This document shows positions 1 to 10,118 of a stretch of 63,996 nt of DNA, piece after piece. The stretch covers positions 20,148-84,143 of the forward strand of contig DIEY01000007.1 of NCBI GenBank assembly GCA_002418865.1. The letters run 5' to 3'. This DNA is from Bacteroidales bacterium UBA5762 (GTDB taxonomy: Bacteria; Bacteroidota; Bacteroidia; Bacteroidales; TTA-H9). Below the pieces are notes generated by a model. That model saw nothing but the letters and a program-made list of their open reading frames with translations, was not told the origin of the DNA and did no database searches. Position 1 is the stretch's first letter; the number at the start of each line of letters is the position of its first letter. The position numbers were made by a program, and so were the translations under genes.

Positions 1-617
1 ACTCCACCAACCGAATTACCTGCAGAAACATGAATGAAATCATCTGCTTGAATAATTCCATTAGCTGAAAATGCATCACCAACCTTGAGCAAGGTTACAT
101 CAGCAGGTGTAGAAGTGATAACGCCATTCGCATCGATGGCCAGTTTTAAAACTACGGCACCCTTGGCTTTATGCGATCCCGCAAGATAAAGAGTACTTCC
201 TCCTTCATTGATATCACAAGCATTAATATCGATTCTGGCAAAATCCATTTCTGATACAATAGTAGGATTGACAGGATCGGAGATATCGAAAACCCTAATG
301 GCTCCGCCATACTCTGCTCCTCTAATATGATAGGTTACATAAACTTTTTGATAACGCCTGTGAACATAAGAAGCACTGGTTTTAATGCCATTAATGGTGG
401 GCGATTCGGCTTCAGCCACCAAAGTGAAGATTGGGCCGCTCTTTAACCCTCCTTTTAATACAAGAGGCTCATTGATAATTTTAATATAATTGCTGAGTTC
501 TGCTGAATTATTGTTCAGAACAATACCATCTTCATTGGTAAAAGTTGGAGCATCCTCTTTCGAACATGAAACAAGCAGAGCCGTTACAGCAAATAAAACA
601 AAGATAAGTTTTTTCAT
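1..617 (-). CDS. LVIVD-repeat beta-propeller lipoprotein, C-terminus cut by window edge
   Basis: Reading from the ATG at 617 gives an open frame to the window edge. The N-terminus is a lipoprotein signal: two Lys, a hydrophobic stretch and the lipobox LVSC with Cys18, followed by SKED. Such proteins are exported and lipid-anchored in the envelope. Later comes a segment like VFDISDPVNPTIVSE, the hallmark of LVIVD repeats, which form beta-propellers in Bacteroidota surface proteins. About 205 residues are visible; the C-terminus lies outside. It is followed on the minus side by nothing in the window, and 231 non-coding bases separate it from the next gene. The ligand is unknown. I am fairly sure of the lipoprotein and propeller calls, not of any function. 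Confidence 0.75.
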   Translation of the reverse strand, partial: MKKLIFVLFAVTALLVSCSKEDAPTFTNEDGIVLNNNSAELSNYIKIINEPLVLKGGLKSGPIFTLVAEAESPTINGIKTSASYVHRRYQKVYVTYHIRGAEYGGAIRVFDISDPVNPTIVSEMDFARIDINACDINEGGSTLYLAGSHKAKGAVVLKLAIDANGVITSTPADVTLLKVGDAFSANGIIQADDFIHVSAGNSVGG

Positions 618-848
618 ATAAAGATTTTTAATTTAGTTAAATACTAATAAACCTAAAAAATTATTCGCAATTGTAATGCCATTATTTTAATTTCCTATTA
701 TCCAGCTATTTTAATATTTCCCACTAGCATATTTTAACTAAAATTGAATAATATTTCTATTTATTGGAATATTATGGAAAGATTCAAGAATGTTAACTAG
801 TAATGTTGTTATATATCTTTTAATTATATGGCAATCATTCTTTATTTT

Positions 849-3773
849 TCAAACAAGGCTATCCCAAAGAATTTCCAAAGGATGGAATGCTCTTCTGCCG
901 GTACCTTCAAAAATTTGATTTCTGCATGAGGTCCCAACTGCTGCAATCTTGATGTTTTCCGCTGTATTCCTAATTTCAGGGAAAAGAATTAGTTCTCCAA
1001 CTTTTTGGCTCAAGTCATAGTGTTCTTTTTCGAAACCGAATGAACCAGCCATTCCACAACAACCTGATGGGATTTCTTCAACTTTGTAGTTTTTAGGGAT
1101 AGAAAGCATGGAAATAGTGGGTTGGGTTGAAGCAACGGCTTTTTGTTGACAATGTCCATGCAGTTTAATCGACATGGGTTGATTTGTAAACTGAGAGGTC
1201 TTAATTCTACCTGCTTTAAATTCCTTATCGATAAACTCATCAATCATGAGGCAATGAGAAGCTAAGCGAAGACAATCTTCTTTCAATTCCGGTCCACATA
1301 ATTCTGGGTATTCATCACGGAAAGAGAGAATTGCCGATGGTTCTATTCCAATGAGAGGAGTTTTTTCTGTTATTAAATCCTTTAACATTAAAATATTGCT
1401 TATGGCAATTTTTTGAGCTTTTCTAATCAATCCTTTAGAGATATATGAGCGTCCGCTGGGCTTATGGCGTGGAATAATCACTTCATAACCCAATCGATTT
1501 AATAACATTATAGCCTTTATAACGATATCTGCCTCGGTATAACTGGTAAATTCGTCTTTAAAAAAATAGACTCTTCCATTCGGGAATGATTGCGACGTCT
1601 GCAATCGGGTAATTTGTTTTCTTATATTGATACCGCTAATATTTTGAATTTTTCTTTGAGGAGCAAAATTCAAAATCCTTTTTAAAACCGAGGAAGTAAA
1701 GTTATTGTTGAACAAGAAATTGGTGAAACCAGGGAATAAGCTTCCCAAATGGTAAAGTGAGGAAATATTAGCCACAGCCCAAGTTCTGAGAGGTATACCA
1801 TGAGCATCATAATAATGTTGTAAGAATTCAGCCTTCAACTTAGCTATGTCTACATTCGAAGGGCATTCTGATTTACAGGCTTTACACGATAAGCATAAAT
1901 CCATAATCTCATAGAGTTCTTTATGATCGAAAGGATTTTCTTGTTGGGAATTAGTGAGCATTTCTCGTAACATATTGGCCCGGGCACGTGTGCTTGCATT
2001 TTCGTCACGAGTGGCCATATAGCTTGGGCACATGGTCCCTCCGGTTATTTCAGTCTTGCGGCAATCGCCTGATCCGTTGCATCTTTCTGCTGCCCGCAAT
2101 ATTCCTTGATCTTTCGAAAAATCAAATATGGTTTTGATTTCTCTATTGGACTTACCTGGTTCATAACGCAAGGAAGTATCCATGGGTGGAGTATCTATAA
2201 TTTTCCCAACATTAAATATTCCATCGGGATCCCAAGTGGTTTTAATCTCTTTGAGAAGTTCATAATTATGTTGTCCTATCATTAAAGGAATAAATTCTCC
2301 CCTTAATCGTCCATCTCCATGCTCGCCACTTAATGAGCCTCTATATTTTTTCACCAGCAGAGCGGTTTGCTCGGCTACTTCTCTGAATCTTTTTACATCG
2401 GCAGGATCTTTCAGGTTTAAAACCGGTCTAAGATGAAGTTCACCACTTCCGATATGGGCATAATAAACACAAGATAGATTCAAGCCATGAAGGATTTGAT
2501 CGAATTCTTCGATATAAGAGGGCAAATATTGAGGATTGACTGCCGTATCTTCGATGACGGGAACAGGTTTGGCATCGCCTGGCATATTTGATAAAACGCC
2601 CAGTCCGGCTTTTCTTAATGCCCAAACGCGTTGAATATCCTTACCTGTGATAAGTGGAAAGGAATAACCATATCCGGCTGCCATCATTTCATTTTGCATG
2701 GCTTCGACCTTTGCCTTAAGCTGAGAAAGCTCTTTCTCGGCAAATTCAACTATAAGAATAGCTCCAGGATCACCTTCCACGAAAAAACGATTCTTGTCTT
2801 GCTCGCGATTTTCACGTGTTAGGTTCAGGACGGTTTTATCCATGAGCTCGACCGAGGTTGGATGATGTCTCAAAGCAATAAGATTTGCAAATAATGATTC
2901 TCTGACACTATTCAGATGTACGCATACAAGGCCTATAACTGAAGGAGGCAAGGGAACCAGCTTTAGTTTGATTTCGGTTATCAATGCTAAAGTTCCTTCC
3001 GAACCAGCTATGAGACGACAAAAGTTGAAAGGAGGACCATCAGCGACAAACGGCTGGCACTGGAGTAAAGAATCGATGGCATAACCTGTATTTCGGCGAT
3101 GCACACTTGGATCGGGATATTCTTTTCTAATTTCATTCTGATTTTCAGGATCGGATAAAATATGATAGATTTGACGATACAAAATGTTCTCGAACTGATT
3201 ACCAGCGAGCTTTGTCATAAATTCCGTCGAAGAAAGGTTTTTGAATTCTGCTTCGCTGCCATCGCTTAATATTGCTTTAATCTCGAGTAAGTGATCGCGT
3301 GTGCTACCATAAATCAATGAATGAGCACCACAGGAATTATTGCCTACCATTCCTCCAATCATACACCGATTAGAAGTAGAGGTTTCGGGTGCAAAAAATA
3401 ATCCTAAGGGTTTTAGTATTTTATTCATCTCATCGAGGATAACCCCGGGTTCTACTCTTATCCATTTTTCCTCGGGATTAATCTCGAGTATATGATTCAT
3501 ATACTTTCCTACATCTACAATAATTCCATTGCCCACAACCTGACCTGCGAGAGAGGTACCTGCAGCTCTGGGTATCAAAGAGATTTTATGATTTCGGGCA
3601 AATCGGATCAATTCCAATAAATCAGCTTTACTGCGCGGCCTGGCAACGGCTAATGGAATCTCACGGTAGGCCGATGCGTCGGTAGCATGTATCCGACGCA
3701 TAGTTTCGTCGGTATAAAAATCCCCTTCGAACGATTGAAGAATCTCATCCCAATTAAGTTCAATATTTTCCAT
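849..3773 (-). CDS. FAD-linked oxidase fused to Fe-S (GlpC/CCG-like) domain, D-lactate/2-hydroxyacid dehydrogenase type
   Basis: This 974-residue protein has an N-terminal FAD-binding PCMH-type domain (about residues 35-250, with PRAAGTSLAGQ and GNNSCGAHS), a FAD-oxidase C-terminal domain (about 270-535, with SGEHGDGR), then a ferredoxin-like part. The latter has Cys582 in GTMCPSY and a CxxCxxCxxxCP motif at Cys627, 630, 633 and 637. A CCG-type domain follows, with CCGMAG at 905. The fusion of GlcD-like and GlpC-like parts is typical of membrane-associated D-lactate or 2-hydroxyacid:quinone oxidoreductases. The substrate cannot be read from sequence. The start at 3773 lies 30 bases after the terminator of the upstream operon, so it probably has its own promoter. 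Confidence 0.9.
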   Translation of the reverse strand: MENIELNWDEILQSFEGDFYTDETMRRIHATDASAYREIPLAVARPRSKADLLELIRFARNHKISLIPRAAGTSLAGQVVGNGIIVDVGKYMNHILEINPEEKWIRVEPGVILDEMNKILKPLGLFFAPETSTSNRCMIGGMVGNNSCGAHSLIYGSTRDHLLEIKAILSDGSEAEFKNLSSTEFMTKLAGNQFENILYRQIYHILSDPENQNEIRKEYPDPSVHRRNTGYAIDSLLQCQPFVADGPPFNFCRLIAGSEGTLALITEIKLKLVPLPPSVIGLVCVHLNSVRESLFANLIALRHHPTSVELMDKTVLNLTRENREQDKNRFFVEGDPGAILIVEFAEKELSQLKAKVEAMQNEMMAAGYGYSFPLITGKDIQRVWALRKAGLGVLSNMPGDAKPVPVIEDTAVNPQYLPSYIEEFDQILHGLNLSCVYYAHIGSGELHLRPVLNLKDPADVKRFREVAEQTALLVKKYRGSLSGEHGDGRLRGEFIPLMIGQHNYELLKEIKTTWDPDGIFNVGKIIDTPPMDTSLRYEPGKSNREIKTIFDFSKDQGILRAAERCNGSGDCRKTEITGGTMCPSYMATRDENASTRARANMLREMLTNSQQENPFDHKELYEIMDLCLSCKACKSECPSNVDIAKLKAEFLQHYYDAHGIPLRTWAVANISSLYHLGSLFPGFTNFLFNNNFTSSVLKRILNFAPQRKIQNISGINIRKQITRLQTSQSFPNGRVYFFKDEFTSYTEADIVIKAIMLLNRLGYEVIIPRHKPSGRSYISKGLIRKAQKIAISNILMLKDLITEKTPLIGIEPSAILSFRDEYPELCGPELKEDCLRLASHCLMIDEFIDKEFKAGRIKTSQFTNQPMSIKLHGHCQQKAVASTQPTISMLSIPKNYKVEEIPSGCCGMAGSFGFEKEHYDLSQKVGELILFPEIRNTAENIKIAAVGTSCRNQIFEGTGRRAFHPLEILWDSLV

Positions 3774-3802
3774 GCAGAGGTTGCTTAAAGAATGGCAAAA
3801 AT

Positions 3803-3824
3803 AAAAAAAGCGGGCATGGCCCGC
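3803..3824 (-). terminator. Rho-independent terminator after the DUF1338 gene
   Basis: On the minus strand a perfect six-pair GC stem (GCGGGC/GCCCGC, loop CAT or ATG by strand, 3810-3824) is followed by seven T (3803-3809). It sits 21 bases beyond the stop of the DUF1338 gene and about 30 bases before the next start. The T-run continues into TATTTTTG, which fits the Bacteroidota -7 pattern TAnnTTTG. Confidence 0.85.
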
Positions 3825-3845
3825 AGACTTATGTTTCTTAATTGG

Positions 3846-4643
3846 TTATTTTTGATAATAATCGGTGCTTTCAAAAATCTTATCAGCCGATTTTTCTACG
3901 AAACCTCCATATATATGACCATTTGAATCAAGGTAGCGTTTTGCAAATTCATAATAGGTGGATGGAATAATATATCGACCTTCTATAAACTCTATTTCTT
4001 GCAGCGAAGCCATAGTACTCGATTGTTCCAATAAATCAGCCGGAGTACCTTTAATTTCTCCTCCTGATGAATTAATCAAGAAACCTTTGCTTTTCACAAA
4101 TTCATTAACTTGAACTATTTCGGGAAATTTCTTCAAAAAATTGACACTAATGGTGAAATGATTCGGGCAAAATCCATAAACATAAAGCCAAGCGGCATAT
4201 TCCGATTCTTGCCTGAGCCGATTGTATGTCTCATAAGAAGGTTTCCCCCATAAATTGCCTTTCAGAATCAAAGGTTCATCATTCGTAATATCTGATGGAA
4301 TCTTTTCAATAAGTGAAATCACAGTATTTTGCAAAAAAGTACTAAATTTTGAAAGCTCCAGTTTACTGATAAAAATACGGGGCGACAATTCATCACCCTC
4401 AATCTCATAATGTTTAGCAATAAGCTTTTTATCTTTGAAATAATAGTTTCCTTTGGGAACATAACCCATCTCAATAAAGGGCTTTGCCAGTATATCGATA
4501 TCAATTTTGGGATCATCTAAGGTTCGAAAGGCAATATGATCGTTTACAATTTTTTCGCCTTCCTCAATAAATAAATCATGAATTCTTTTAGCTTCAGGGT
4601 TTAAGCTGATGTAATTTTCCCACAGTCTATCAAAAAGTTCCAT
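3846..4643 (-). CDS. DUF1338 family protein (HglS/YdcJ-like 2-oxoadipate dioxygenase/decarboxylase fold)
   Basis: A 265-residue protein matching DUF1338 by the opening MELFDRLWENY, the segment NDHIAFRTL with His36, a PNHFTIS segment with His162 and a Glu near 221-232 before STYYEFAKR. In the characterised HglS members two His and one Glu bind a metal and the enzyme turns 2-oxoadipate into 2-hydroxyglutarate; whether this short version does the same is inference. An upstream TTG at 4691 would add 16 residues and overlap the thioesterase stop, but the ATG at 4643 matches the family start. It is the last gene of the S9 peptidase-thioesterase-DUF1338 operon, closed by the terminator at 3803-3824. 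Confidence 0.8.
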   Translation of the reverse strand: MELFDRLWENYISLNPEAKRIHDLFIEEGEKIVNDHIAFRTLDDPKIDIDILAKPFIEMGYVPKGNYYFKDKKLIAKHYEIEGDELSPRIFISKLELSKFSTFLQNTVISLIEKIPSDITNDEPLILKGNLWGKPSYETYNRLRQESEYAAWLYVYGFCPNHFTISVNFLKKFPEIVQVNEFVKSKGFLINSSGGEIKGTPADLLEQSSTMASLQEIEFIEGRYIIPSTYYEFAKRYLDSNGHIYGGFVEKSADKIFESTDYYQK

Positions 4644-4687
4644 CACATTTCCATTTAGCCATTTAACAAAATGCGAAAGGTTAATGT

Positions 4688-5098
4688 TCAATCCTCCATA
4701 CCTTTTTCAATCATTTCTGAGAACCAGTCGGGTGCTTTTCGTGGTTTCATGGTTGATCGATTGACAAAGACAAGAGTAGTGAGTCCCTCATTAATCAAAT
4801 GATTGTTTTGGTTATAAATTCTATAGCTAAAAGTAATTTGCGTGCGTGTAAATCTTTGAATACGAGTAAGGATACTAAGCTCATCATCATACCTTGCGGG
4901 CCTTATAAAATGACATTCAAGATGAATTACGGGCAGCATAACACCTTCATCTTCCAGTTTTTTATAAGAACTTCCCATATTACGCATAAGTTCTGTACGT
5001 CCCACTTCATAGTAAGAAGCGTAATTTCCATGATAAACATATCCCATAGGATCTACTTCGGCATATCTTACCCTAAGTTTGGTAACATGTTCGTGCAT
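4688..5098 (-). CDS. Acyl-CoA thioesterase, 4HBT/YbgC-type hotdog fold
   Basis: At 136 residues this has the length of single hotdog-fold thioesterases. The N-terminus carries the family signature VRYAEVDPMGYVYHGNY, with the Asp (DPMG) and the HGNY segment expected at the active site, followed by YYEVGRTEL. Cytosolic enzymes of this type hydrolyse short acyl-CoA or hydroxybenzoyl-CoA thioesters; the substrate here is not visible. The start ATG at 5098 lies 11 bases after the S9 peptidase stop, and its own stop lies 44 bases before the DUF1338 ATG, so the three genes look co-transcribed. Confidence 0.88.
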   Translation of the reverse strand: MHEHVTKLRVRYAEVDPMGYVYHGNYASYYEVGRTELMRNMGSSYKKLEDEGVMLPVIHLECHFIRPARYDDELSILTRIQRFTRTQITFSYRIYNQNNHLINEGLTTLVFVNRSTMKPRKAPDWFSEMIEKGMED

Positions 5099-5109
5099 AA
5101 GCCATAGTT

Positions 5110-7923
5110 TTAATCGTTGTTAATAGTAGTGTCTTCGAGTTTCAGACCGTCATCTATTCCTTTACGAATAGCGGGAATTCCTTTTACCATCCATTGTGGA
5201 GCCGGAGCATTTTTTAAATAATGATCGAAAAATTGATACATGCGCTGTGTAAAATCCATGCGGTTTCCCCATGACTTTTCCTTTAGATTGTGTTCTTCAT
5301 TATTATAAACCAACATCCAGCATGGCTTCTGCAAACGCCTCATCGCATTGAATAACTCAAGACTTTGCGACCATGGAACTGCTCCATCGTTGTCGTTATG
5401 CATTATTAAAAGAGGAGTATGAATTTGGTGAACGAAGAAAATGGGTGAGTTATTAATAAAGCTGAAAGGTTTTTCCCATAAGTTACCCCCCAAGCGGCTT
5501 TGAGTCTTTTCGTACTGGAACATTCGGCTTATGCCGGATTCCCAACGAATACCACCATAAGCACTTATCATATTTGCCACCGGAGCTCCTGCCATGGCAC
5601 AAGCAAATAAATCAGTACGGGTAATTATATAAACTACCTGATAGCCACCCCAACTATGTCCCTGTATCCCAATATGCTCCTTATCTACAAACCCTGAAGA
5701 TATTAAAGACAAAACTCCACTTATTACACAATCGTATGCATCATCCCCAGGATTATCGGTTTTATATTTGATATCCGGGATAAATACTAAATATCCATTA
5801 CTTACAAGATAGGTTGGATTGATGATGGAACGAGAAGGCAGAGGAGAAAAATATTTATATAAATCCTGAGAACTTTTTTCATAAAAATAAACTATCATTG
5901 GGTAAGTCTGATAAGCATCGAAAAATTCAGGTTTATAAAGTAATCCATCTAAGGAATCTCCACGAGCCGATACCCATTTTACTAACTCTACATTACCCCA
6001 GTAGTATTGCGCTTGCTGAGGATTAGCCTCCGAAATTCGATATATGGTTTTGAAATCGTTTTGGGCACACCATAAATCGGGATATTGTTGAAACGTTTCC
6101 TTTGTAAATAAATAATTTTCAGAATTTTTCGATTTAGTAAAATTCCCTATCCGACATTTACCTCCGGTTAACAGATTAGGCTCTGAATTGGATTGAGGTA
6201 TTAGATTTAAAATAAACATATCTTTATTAGTATAACTATATCCTGAGAGCATTAGAGGCTTTTCCATGTCAATATATATTTCATCTGGATTGGTTTTCAA
6301 ATATCTCAATCTCAATTTATTTTTTCGACCGTAGAAATGAGTAAGGTTTTCAGGAGGCTGTTTTCCTTGAGGATTAATTTTCCAAATATCGTATTTGTCG
6401 TAAATCAACACAAATTCATCGTTTTTAGTCCATCCAGCAATACCATAAGGTGGAACCGAACAAGGCATGTCTAAATCTTCTAATGCGAAGCTGACTGATA
6501 GGGCTTTGGTGAGAGGAAGAAATTCATCAGTCTTTAAATTCAATGCATACCATGTAGAATCATTCGATTGATATCGAAGGTAGAAACGTCCATTAGGAGA
6601 AAGACTGGCAAAATCACTTACTTTTTTCTCGAGAAGTTTTATCTTGCCGGTTTCTAAATCTATTAAATAATGATCGGAAAAATTATTGTCCCATGATTTT
6701 AATGGATAATAGGGTAAAGGATTTATTCCGAGCGCATAGCGAGCATTTCCTCTTGAATAAATTCTAACTTGAGGAATTGTGTCTCTAGCAGCTATCACTA
6801 TTTTTTCTTTTTTAAAATCATAAACGCTAATGTAAGAACGCTTTTTTTCTTTCTCGAGATTTTTCAATTGTTCTGATTGTAATAGCGGATCGGTCCAACT
6901 CCAAACATCAACCTTGGCAATTTCTTCAGATAAATGAAGTGTATCGGCTGGTGGTTCTTCAATAGGAAAGTAATAGGCAAAATAGAGTTTTTCACCATTT
7001 TGTGAGAACCATGGGTTATAATATGGACTAATGCTGGCATTTGGAACTGACAAAATTGTAGAATCGGCTATTAGCTGGCATTTGTTGTTATTAACCCGAT
7101 AGATGAAAAGACAGATTTTCGAATGAAAAGAAGTGTCATGCGAATGTACGAAGCTGAGCATGGTTCCAGTTTCGTCCCAAACAAGATTTTTAATTTTTCC
7201 TCTTGCATGAAAAACTTTTACTGCTTTATTTACAGAAGGTTGGTAGATAAAAAGAGCTGAAGAATCATTTTTTGGGAGTTTCTGTACAAAGGCAACAGGC
7301 CCTTTCAATTTGGGAAGTGCATATTCTTCGATGTTACTAAATGATTGGCACGGCTTATCGAAAGATTCGAAAATATCGAGACTATAGCTATTTTTTGTCT
7401 TTAGTGAATTGTATTTTTGAGCGCTATCGGTCGAAATGGAGTCCTTGTAAACCAATTTTCTCTTAAAGCAAACCAATGGGCTCTCTTCCATTGTTTTAAA
7501 GCTTTCCAGATTTGCGAATTTTAAAATGCTATCATGAGTTAAAGAAAAAATAAATAGAGAATCAGAGGGTAAAGAACTCTCTTTCACTTTTTTCAAACGT
7601 AATTTACGAAGAGTATCGAATGGCTGTTTAACTCTAAAGATCAAGCAATGATTGGTGCCAGAAAATGCAGGGTTTGCACCTCTTTCAAACACAACTTCCT
7701 GCTGACTCGATATATCGAGCAAGTGAAGCTTACCATCGCCTCTGGCTGGTTGAACCGTATAAACTACATATTTCCCATTGGAGCTAATTATTTTATGGGG
7801 TATTGAATTCCACTTTTCAAAAACTTCATCGGTGAGAGGCTTTTTCTGAGCCATGAGCTGACTGAAACAAATAATCAATACCCAACTTGTTATACCTATT
7901 AATTTACATTGAAAACTTCGCAT
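5110..7923 (-). CDS. Secreted S9 family prolyl oligopeptidase-type serine peptidase
   Basis: A 937-residue protein with an N-terminal signal peptide ending near LMAQKKP, a long beta-propeller-like region (about 40-650) and a C-terminal alpha/beta hydrolase domain. The nucleophile is Ser757 in GIQGHSWGGYQ; the acid is probably Asp846 in NDNDGAVPW and the base His878 in NNEEHN. This is the order and spacing of the S9 family (dipeptidyl or acylaminoacyl peptidases). It probably cleaves oligopeptides in the periplasm. It is first in an operon with a thioesterase and a DUF1338 protein, and is divergent from the glucan operon with a 209-base shared spacer. The propeller part is poorly conserved by eye, so the peptide specificity is unknown. 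Confidence 0.9.
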   Translation of the reverse strand: MRSFQCKLIGITSWVLIICFSQLMAQKKPLTDEVFEKWNSIPHKIISSNGKYVVYTVQPARGDGKLHLLDISSQQEVVFERGANPAFSGTNHCLIFRVKQPFDTLRKLRLKKVKESSLPSDSLFIFSLTHDSILKFANLESFKTMEESPLVCFKRKLVYKDSISTDSAQKYNSLKTKNSYSLDIFESFDKPCQSFSNIEEYALPKLKGPVAFVQKLPKNDSSALFIYQPSVNKAVKVFHARGKIKNLVWDETGTMLSFVHSHDTSFHSKICLFIYRVNNNKCQLIADSTILSVPNASISPYYNPWFSQNGEKLYFAYYFPIEEPPADTLHLSEEIAKVDVWSWTDPLLQSEQLKNLEKEKKRSYISVYDFKKEKIVIAARDTIPQVRIYSRGNARYALGINPLPYYPLKSWDNNFSDHYLIDLETGKIKLLEKKVSDFASLSPNGRFYLRYQSNDSTWYALNLKTDEFLPLTKALSVSFALEDLDMPCSVPPYGIAGWTKNDEFVLIYDKYDIWKINPQGKQPPENLTHFYGRKNKLRLRYLKTNPDEIYIDMEKPLMLSGYSYTNKDMFILNLIPQSNSEPNLLTGGKCRIGNFTKSKNSENYLFTKETFQQYPDLWCAQNDFKTIYRISEANPQQAQYYWGNVELVKWVSARGDSLDGLLYKPEFFDAYQTYPMIVYFYEKSSQDLYKYFSPLPSRSIINPTYLVSNGYLVFIPDIKYKTDNPGDDAYDCVISGVLSLISSGFVDKEHIGIQGHSWGGYQVVYIITRTDLFACAMAGAPVANMISAYGGIRWESGISRMFQYEKTQSRLGGNLWEKPFSFINNSPIFFVHQIHTPLLIMHNDNDGAVPWSQSLELFNAMRRLQKPCWMLVYNNEEHNLKEKSWGNRMDFTQRMYQFFDHYLKNAPAPQWMVKGIPAIRKGIDDGLKLEDTTINND

Positions 7924-8132
7924 GTGAGGGAATATTTAATACTTTTGTAAAATTAAAACATTATTATAATTTTGGAAGAAAATGTAAATACTGTTAATGA
8001 AGACAGAAAAAATCAATGGAAAATTTTACCATATTTGCTATTGAGTTTATTTTTAAAAGCTAATAGTTGTTTCAGTTGAAATAGGTTAATTTGCATTTTC
8101 AAAATGGTTTTTAATAATCAGCAATTCATTGT

Positions 8133-10085
8133 ATGAGTTATATCAAATTCAATAAAGAACAGCTTATTAATCTTGAGTTTTCACTAACTCGAGAGATTTT
8201 AAGATCGAACCGAGCGGGTGCTTATGCTTCTCAAACCATCATCGGATGCAATACACGGAAATATCATGGATTATTAATTTGTCCTCAGCCCAATATTGAC
8301 GATGATAATCATTTATTGCTGTCGAATCTCGATGAAAGCATCATAGAAGAAGGTGATGAATTTAATCTTGCTATTAGAAGATATAAAGGGGGCATTTATA
8401 ATCCGAAGGGTCATAAATATGCGCGTGAATATGAAATCAACCACGTTCCAGTTATAACCTATCGAATTGGCAATATTGTACTTACTAAGGAAATTGTGTT
8501 TGCCATGAATGACGACAGGGTCTTGATAAAATATACCTTAGTTGATGGTCAATCTCCTACGAAATTTCGTTTTAAACCCTTTTTAGCCTTTCGTAACATT
8601 CATTTTCTTACTCATGCTAATTTAAATGTCGATACAAACGCCGTAAAAATTCCAGGTGGTATCATGGTGAGGATGTATAAGGATTACACTCCTTTATATA
8701 TGCAATTTTCCAAAGAAAATTTTGAGTATCTCCATGTACCAGATTGGTATTACAATATTGAATATGTAAAAGAGATAGAAAGGGGTTATGAAGCTCATGA
8801 GGATCTATTTACACCTGGTTATTTCGAAGTAAATATGAGGAAAGGCGAAAGCATTGTTTTTTCTGCTGGTACAAGCGAAGTCGATATTTCCAAATTGAAA
8901 GTCATGTTTAGTATAGAAGTTCGTCGTCGCTTGCCCCGCAATAACTTTTTAAACTGTTTGAAAAATGCAGCTCAACAATTCATTGTACATCGAGACGGTA
9001 AAACTCAGCTAATAGCAGGTTATCCTTATTTTGGAAGATTTAGCAGAGATACTTTTGTTTCTCTTCCAGGGCTTACATTGACAACAGGTAATTCTCGATT
9101 ATGTCATGAAGTATTGCAATCGCATTTGTCGGAACTCAAGGGACCTCTTTTCCCAAATATCTTAAGCAAAGAAAAACCAGTATATAATTCCATCGATGCT
9201 CCGTTGTGGTTTATTTGGGCAGTGCAACAATATGCCAACAAAACTCGAAAACTCTCATCCGTATGGATGGAATTTGGTCCATCTATAAAACAAATTCTCG
9301 AAGGTTTTAGGGAAGGCACAGAATATAATATTCACATGCAGGATGATGGCCTTATATACGGTGGAGCACCCGGCATAGCATTAACTTGGATGGATGCGAT
9401 TATTGAAGGTGTTCCTATAACTCCTCGCATTGGTTGTCCTGTCGAAGCAAATGCGCTTTGGTACAATGGGATAAGTTTTGCAATTAAGGCTGCGAGAAAA
9501 TCTTCCGATAAAGCTTTCGTCGAGAGATGGCTTCCCATTCTGAAGCAGCTCGATGAAAGCTTTCCTGCAAAATTCTGGGATGAAGAAAAAGGCTATTTAG
9601 CCGACTATATTGATGGAAACTTCAAGGATTGGACTATGCGTCCCAATCAGGTAATAGCTACAGCCATGCAATATACGCCTCTAAAAGAGGAAGTCCGCAA
9701 GCAAATTCTAAGTAAAGTAAGGCGTGAATTAATGACTCCTCGTGGATTGAGAACCTTAACTCCTACACATCCTAATTACAAGGGAATTTATGGGGGTAAT
9801 CAGATCGAACGCGATCTTGCTTATCACCAAGGAAGCGCTTTTCCATGGTTATTAGGTTTCTTTGCCGAGGCTTACCTGCGCATTCATGGAAAGGGTGGAT
9901 TAGCCTTAATTAAAAATCTTTACAATGGGTTTGAACCCGAAATGAATGAACATGGTTTATGTACCATATCTGAAATTTATGAAGGAGATCCTCCCCATAA
10001 ACCCGCAGGGGCTATTTCCCAAGCTTGGAGTGTTTCAGCTTTGCTTACTATACATTCCCTCATCGAATTTTATGAAAAACAATAA
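8133..10085 (+). CDS. Glycogen debranching enzyme (amylo-alpha-1,6-glucosidase family)
   Basis: A 650-residue cytosolic protein without a signal peptide. The N-terminal half (about 10-240) is the GDE N-terminal beta-sandwich domain, opening with LTREILRSNRAGAYASQTI. The C-terminal half (about 280-645) is an (alpha/alpha)6 GDE_C catalytic domain, with GYPYFGRFSRDTF and RPNQVIA, both family signatures. It should remove alpha-1,6 branches from glycogen or limit dextrins. It is first in a plus-strand operon with a GT4 glycosyltransferase 33 bases downstream, a GH57 amylase and the synthase-phosphorylase fusion, a set typical of Bacteroidota glycogen metabolism. Start is the first ATG after a long AT-rich spacer. 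Confidence 0.92.
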   Translation: MSYIKFNKEQLINLEFSLTREILRSNRAGAYASQTIIGCNTRKYHGLLICPQPNIDDDNHLLLSNLDESIIEEGDEFNLAIRRYKGGIYNPKGHKYAREYEINHVPVITYRIGNIVLTKEIVFAMNDDRVLIKYTLVDGQSPTKFRFKPFLAFRNIHFLTHANLNVDTNAVKIPGGIMVRMYKDYTPLYMQFSKENFEYLHVPDWYYNIEYVKEIERGYEAHEDLFTPGYFEVNMRKGESIVFSAGTSEVDISKLKVMFSIEVRRRLPRNNFLNCLKNAAQQFIVHRDGKTQLIAGYPYFGRFSRDTFVSLPGLTLTTGNSRLCHEVLQSHLSELKGPLFPNILSKEKPVYNSIDAPLWFIWAVQQYANKTRKLSSVWMEFGPSIKQILEGFREGTEYNIHMQDDGLIYGGAPGIALTWMDAIIEGVPITPRIGCPVEANALWYNGISFAIKAARKSSDKAFVERWLPILKQLDESFPAKFWDEEKGYLADYIDGNFKDWTMRPNQVIATAMQYTPLKEEVRKQILSKVRRELMTPRGLRTLTPTHPNYKGIYGGNQIERDLAYHQGSAFPWLLGFFAEAYLRIHGKGGLALIKNLYNGFEPEMNEHGLCTISEIYEGDPPHKPAGAISQAWSVSALLTIHSLIEFYEKQ

Positions 10086-10118
10086 TATATTTATAAACAG
10101 ATTAAATCAATAAAAGCT

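Noticed and set aside
4799..5107. 102-residue open frame on the plus strand
   Set aside because: It runs antisense through the thioesterase gene and shows no family feature; the thioesterase on the minus strand is convincing.
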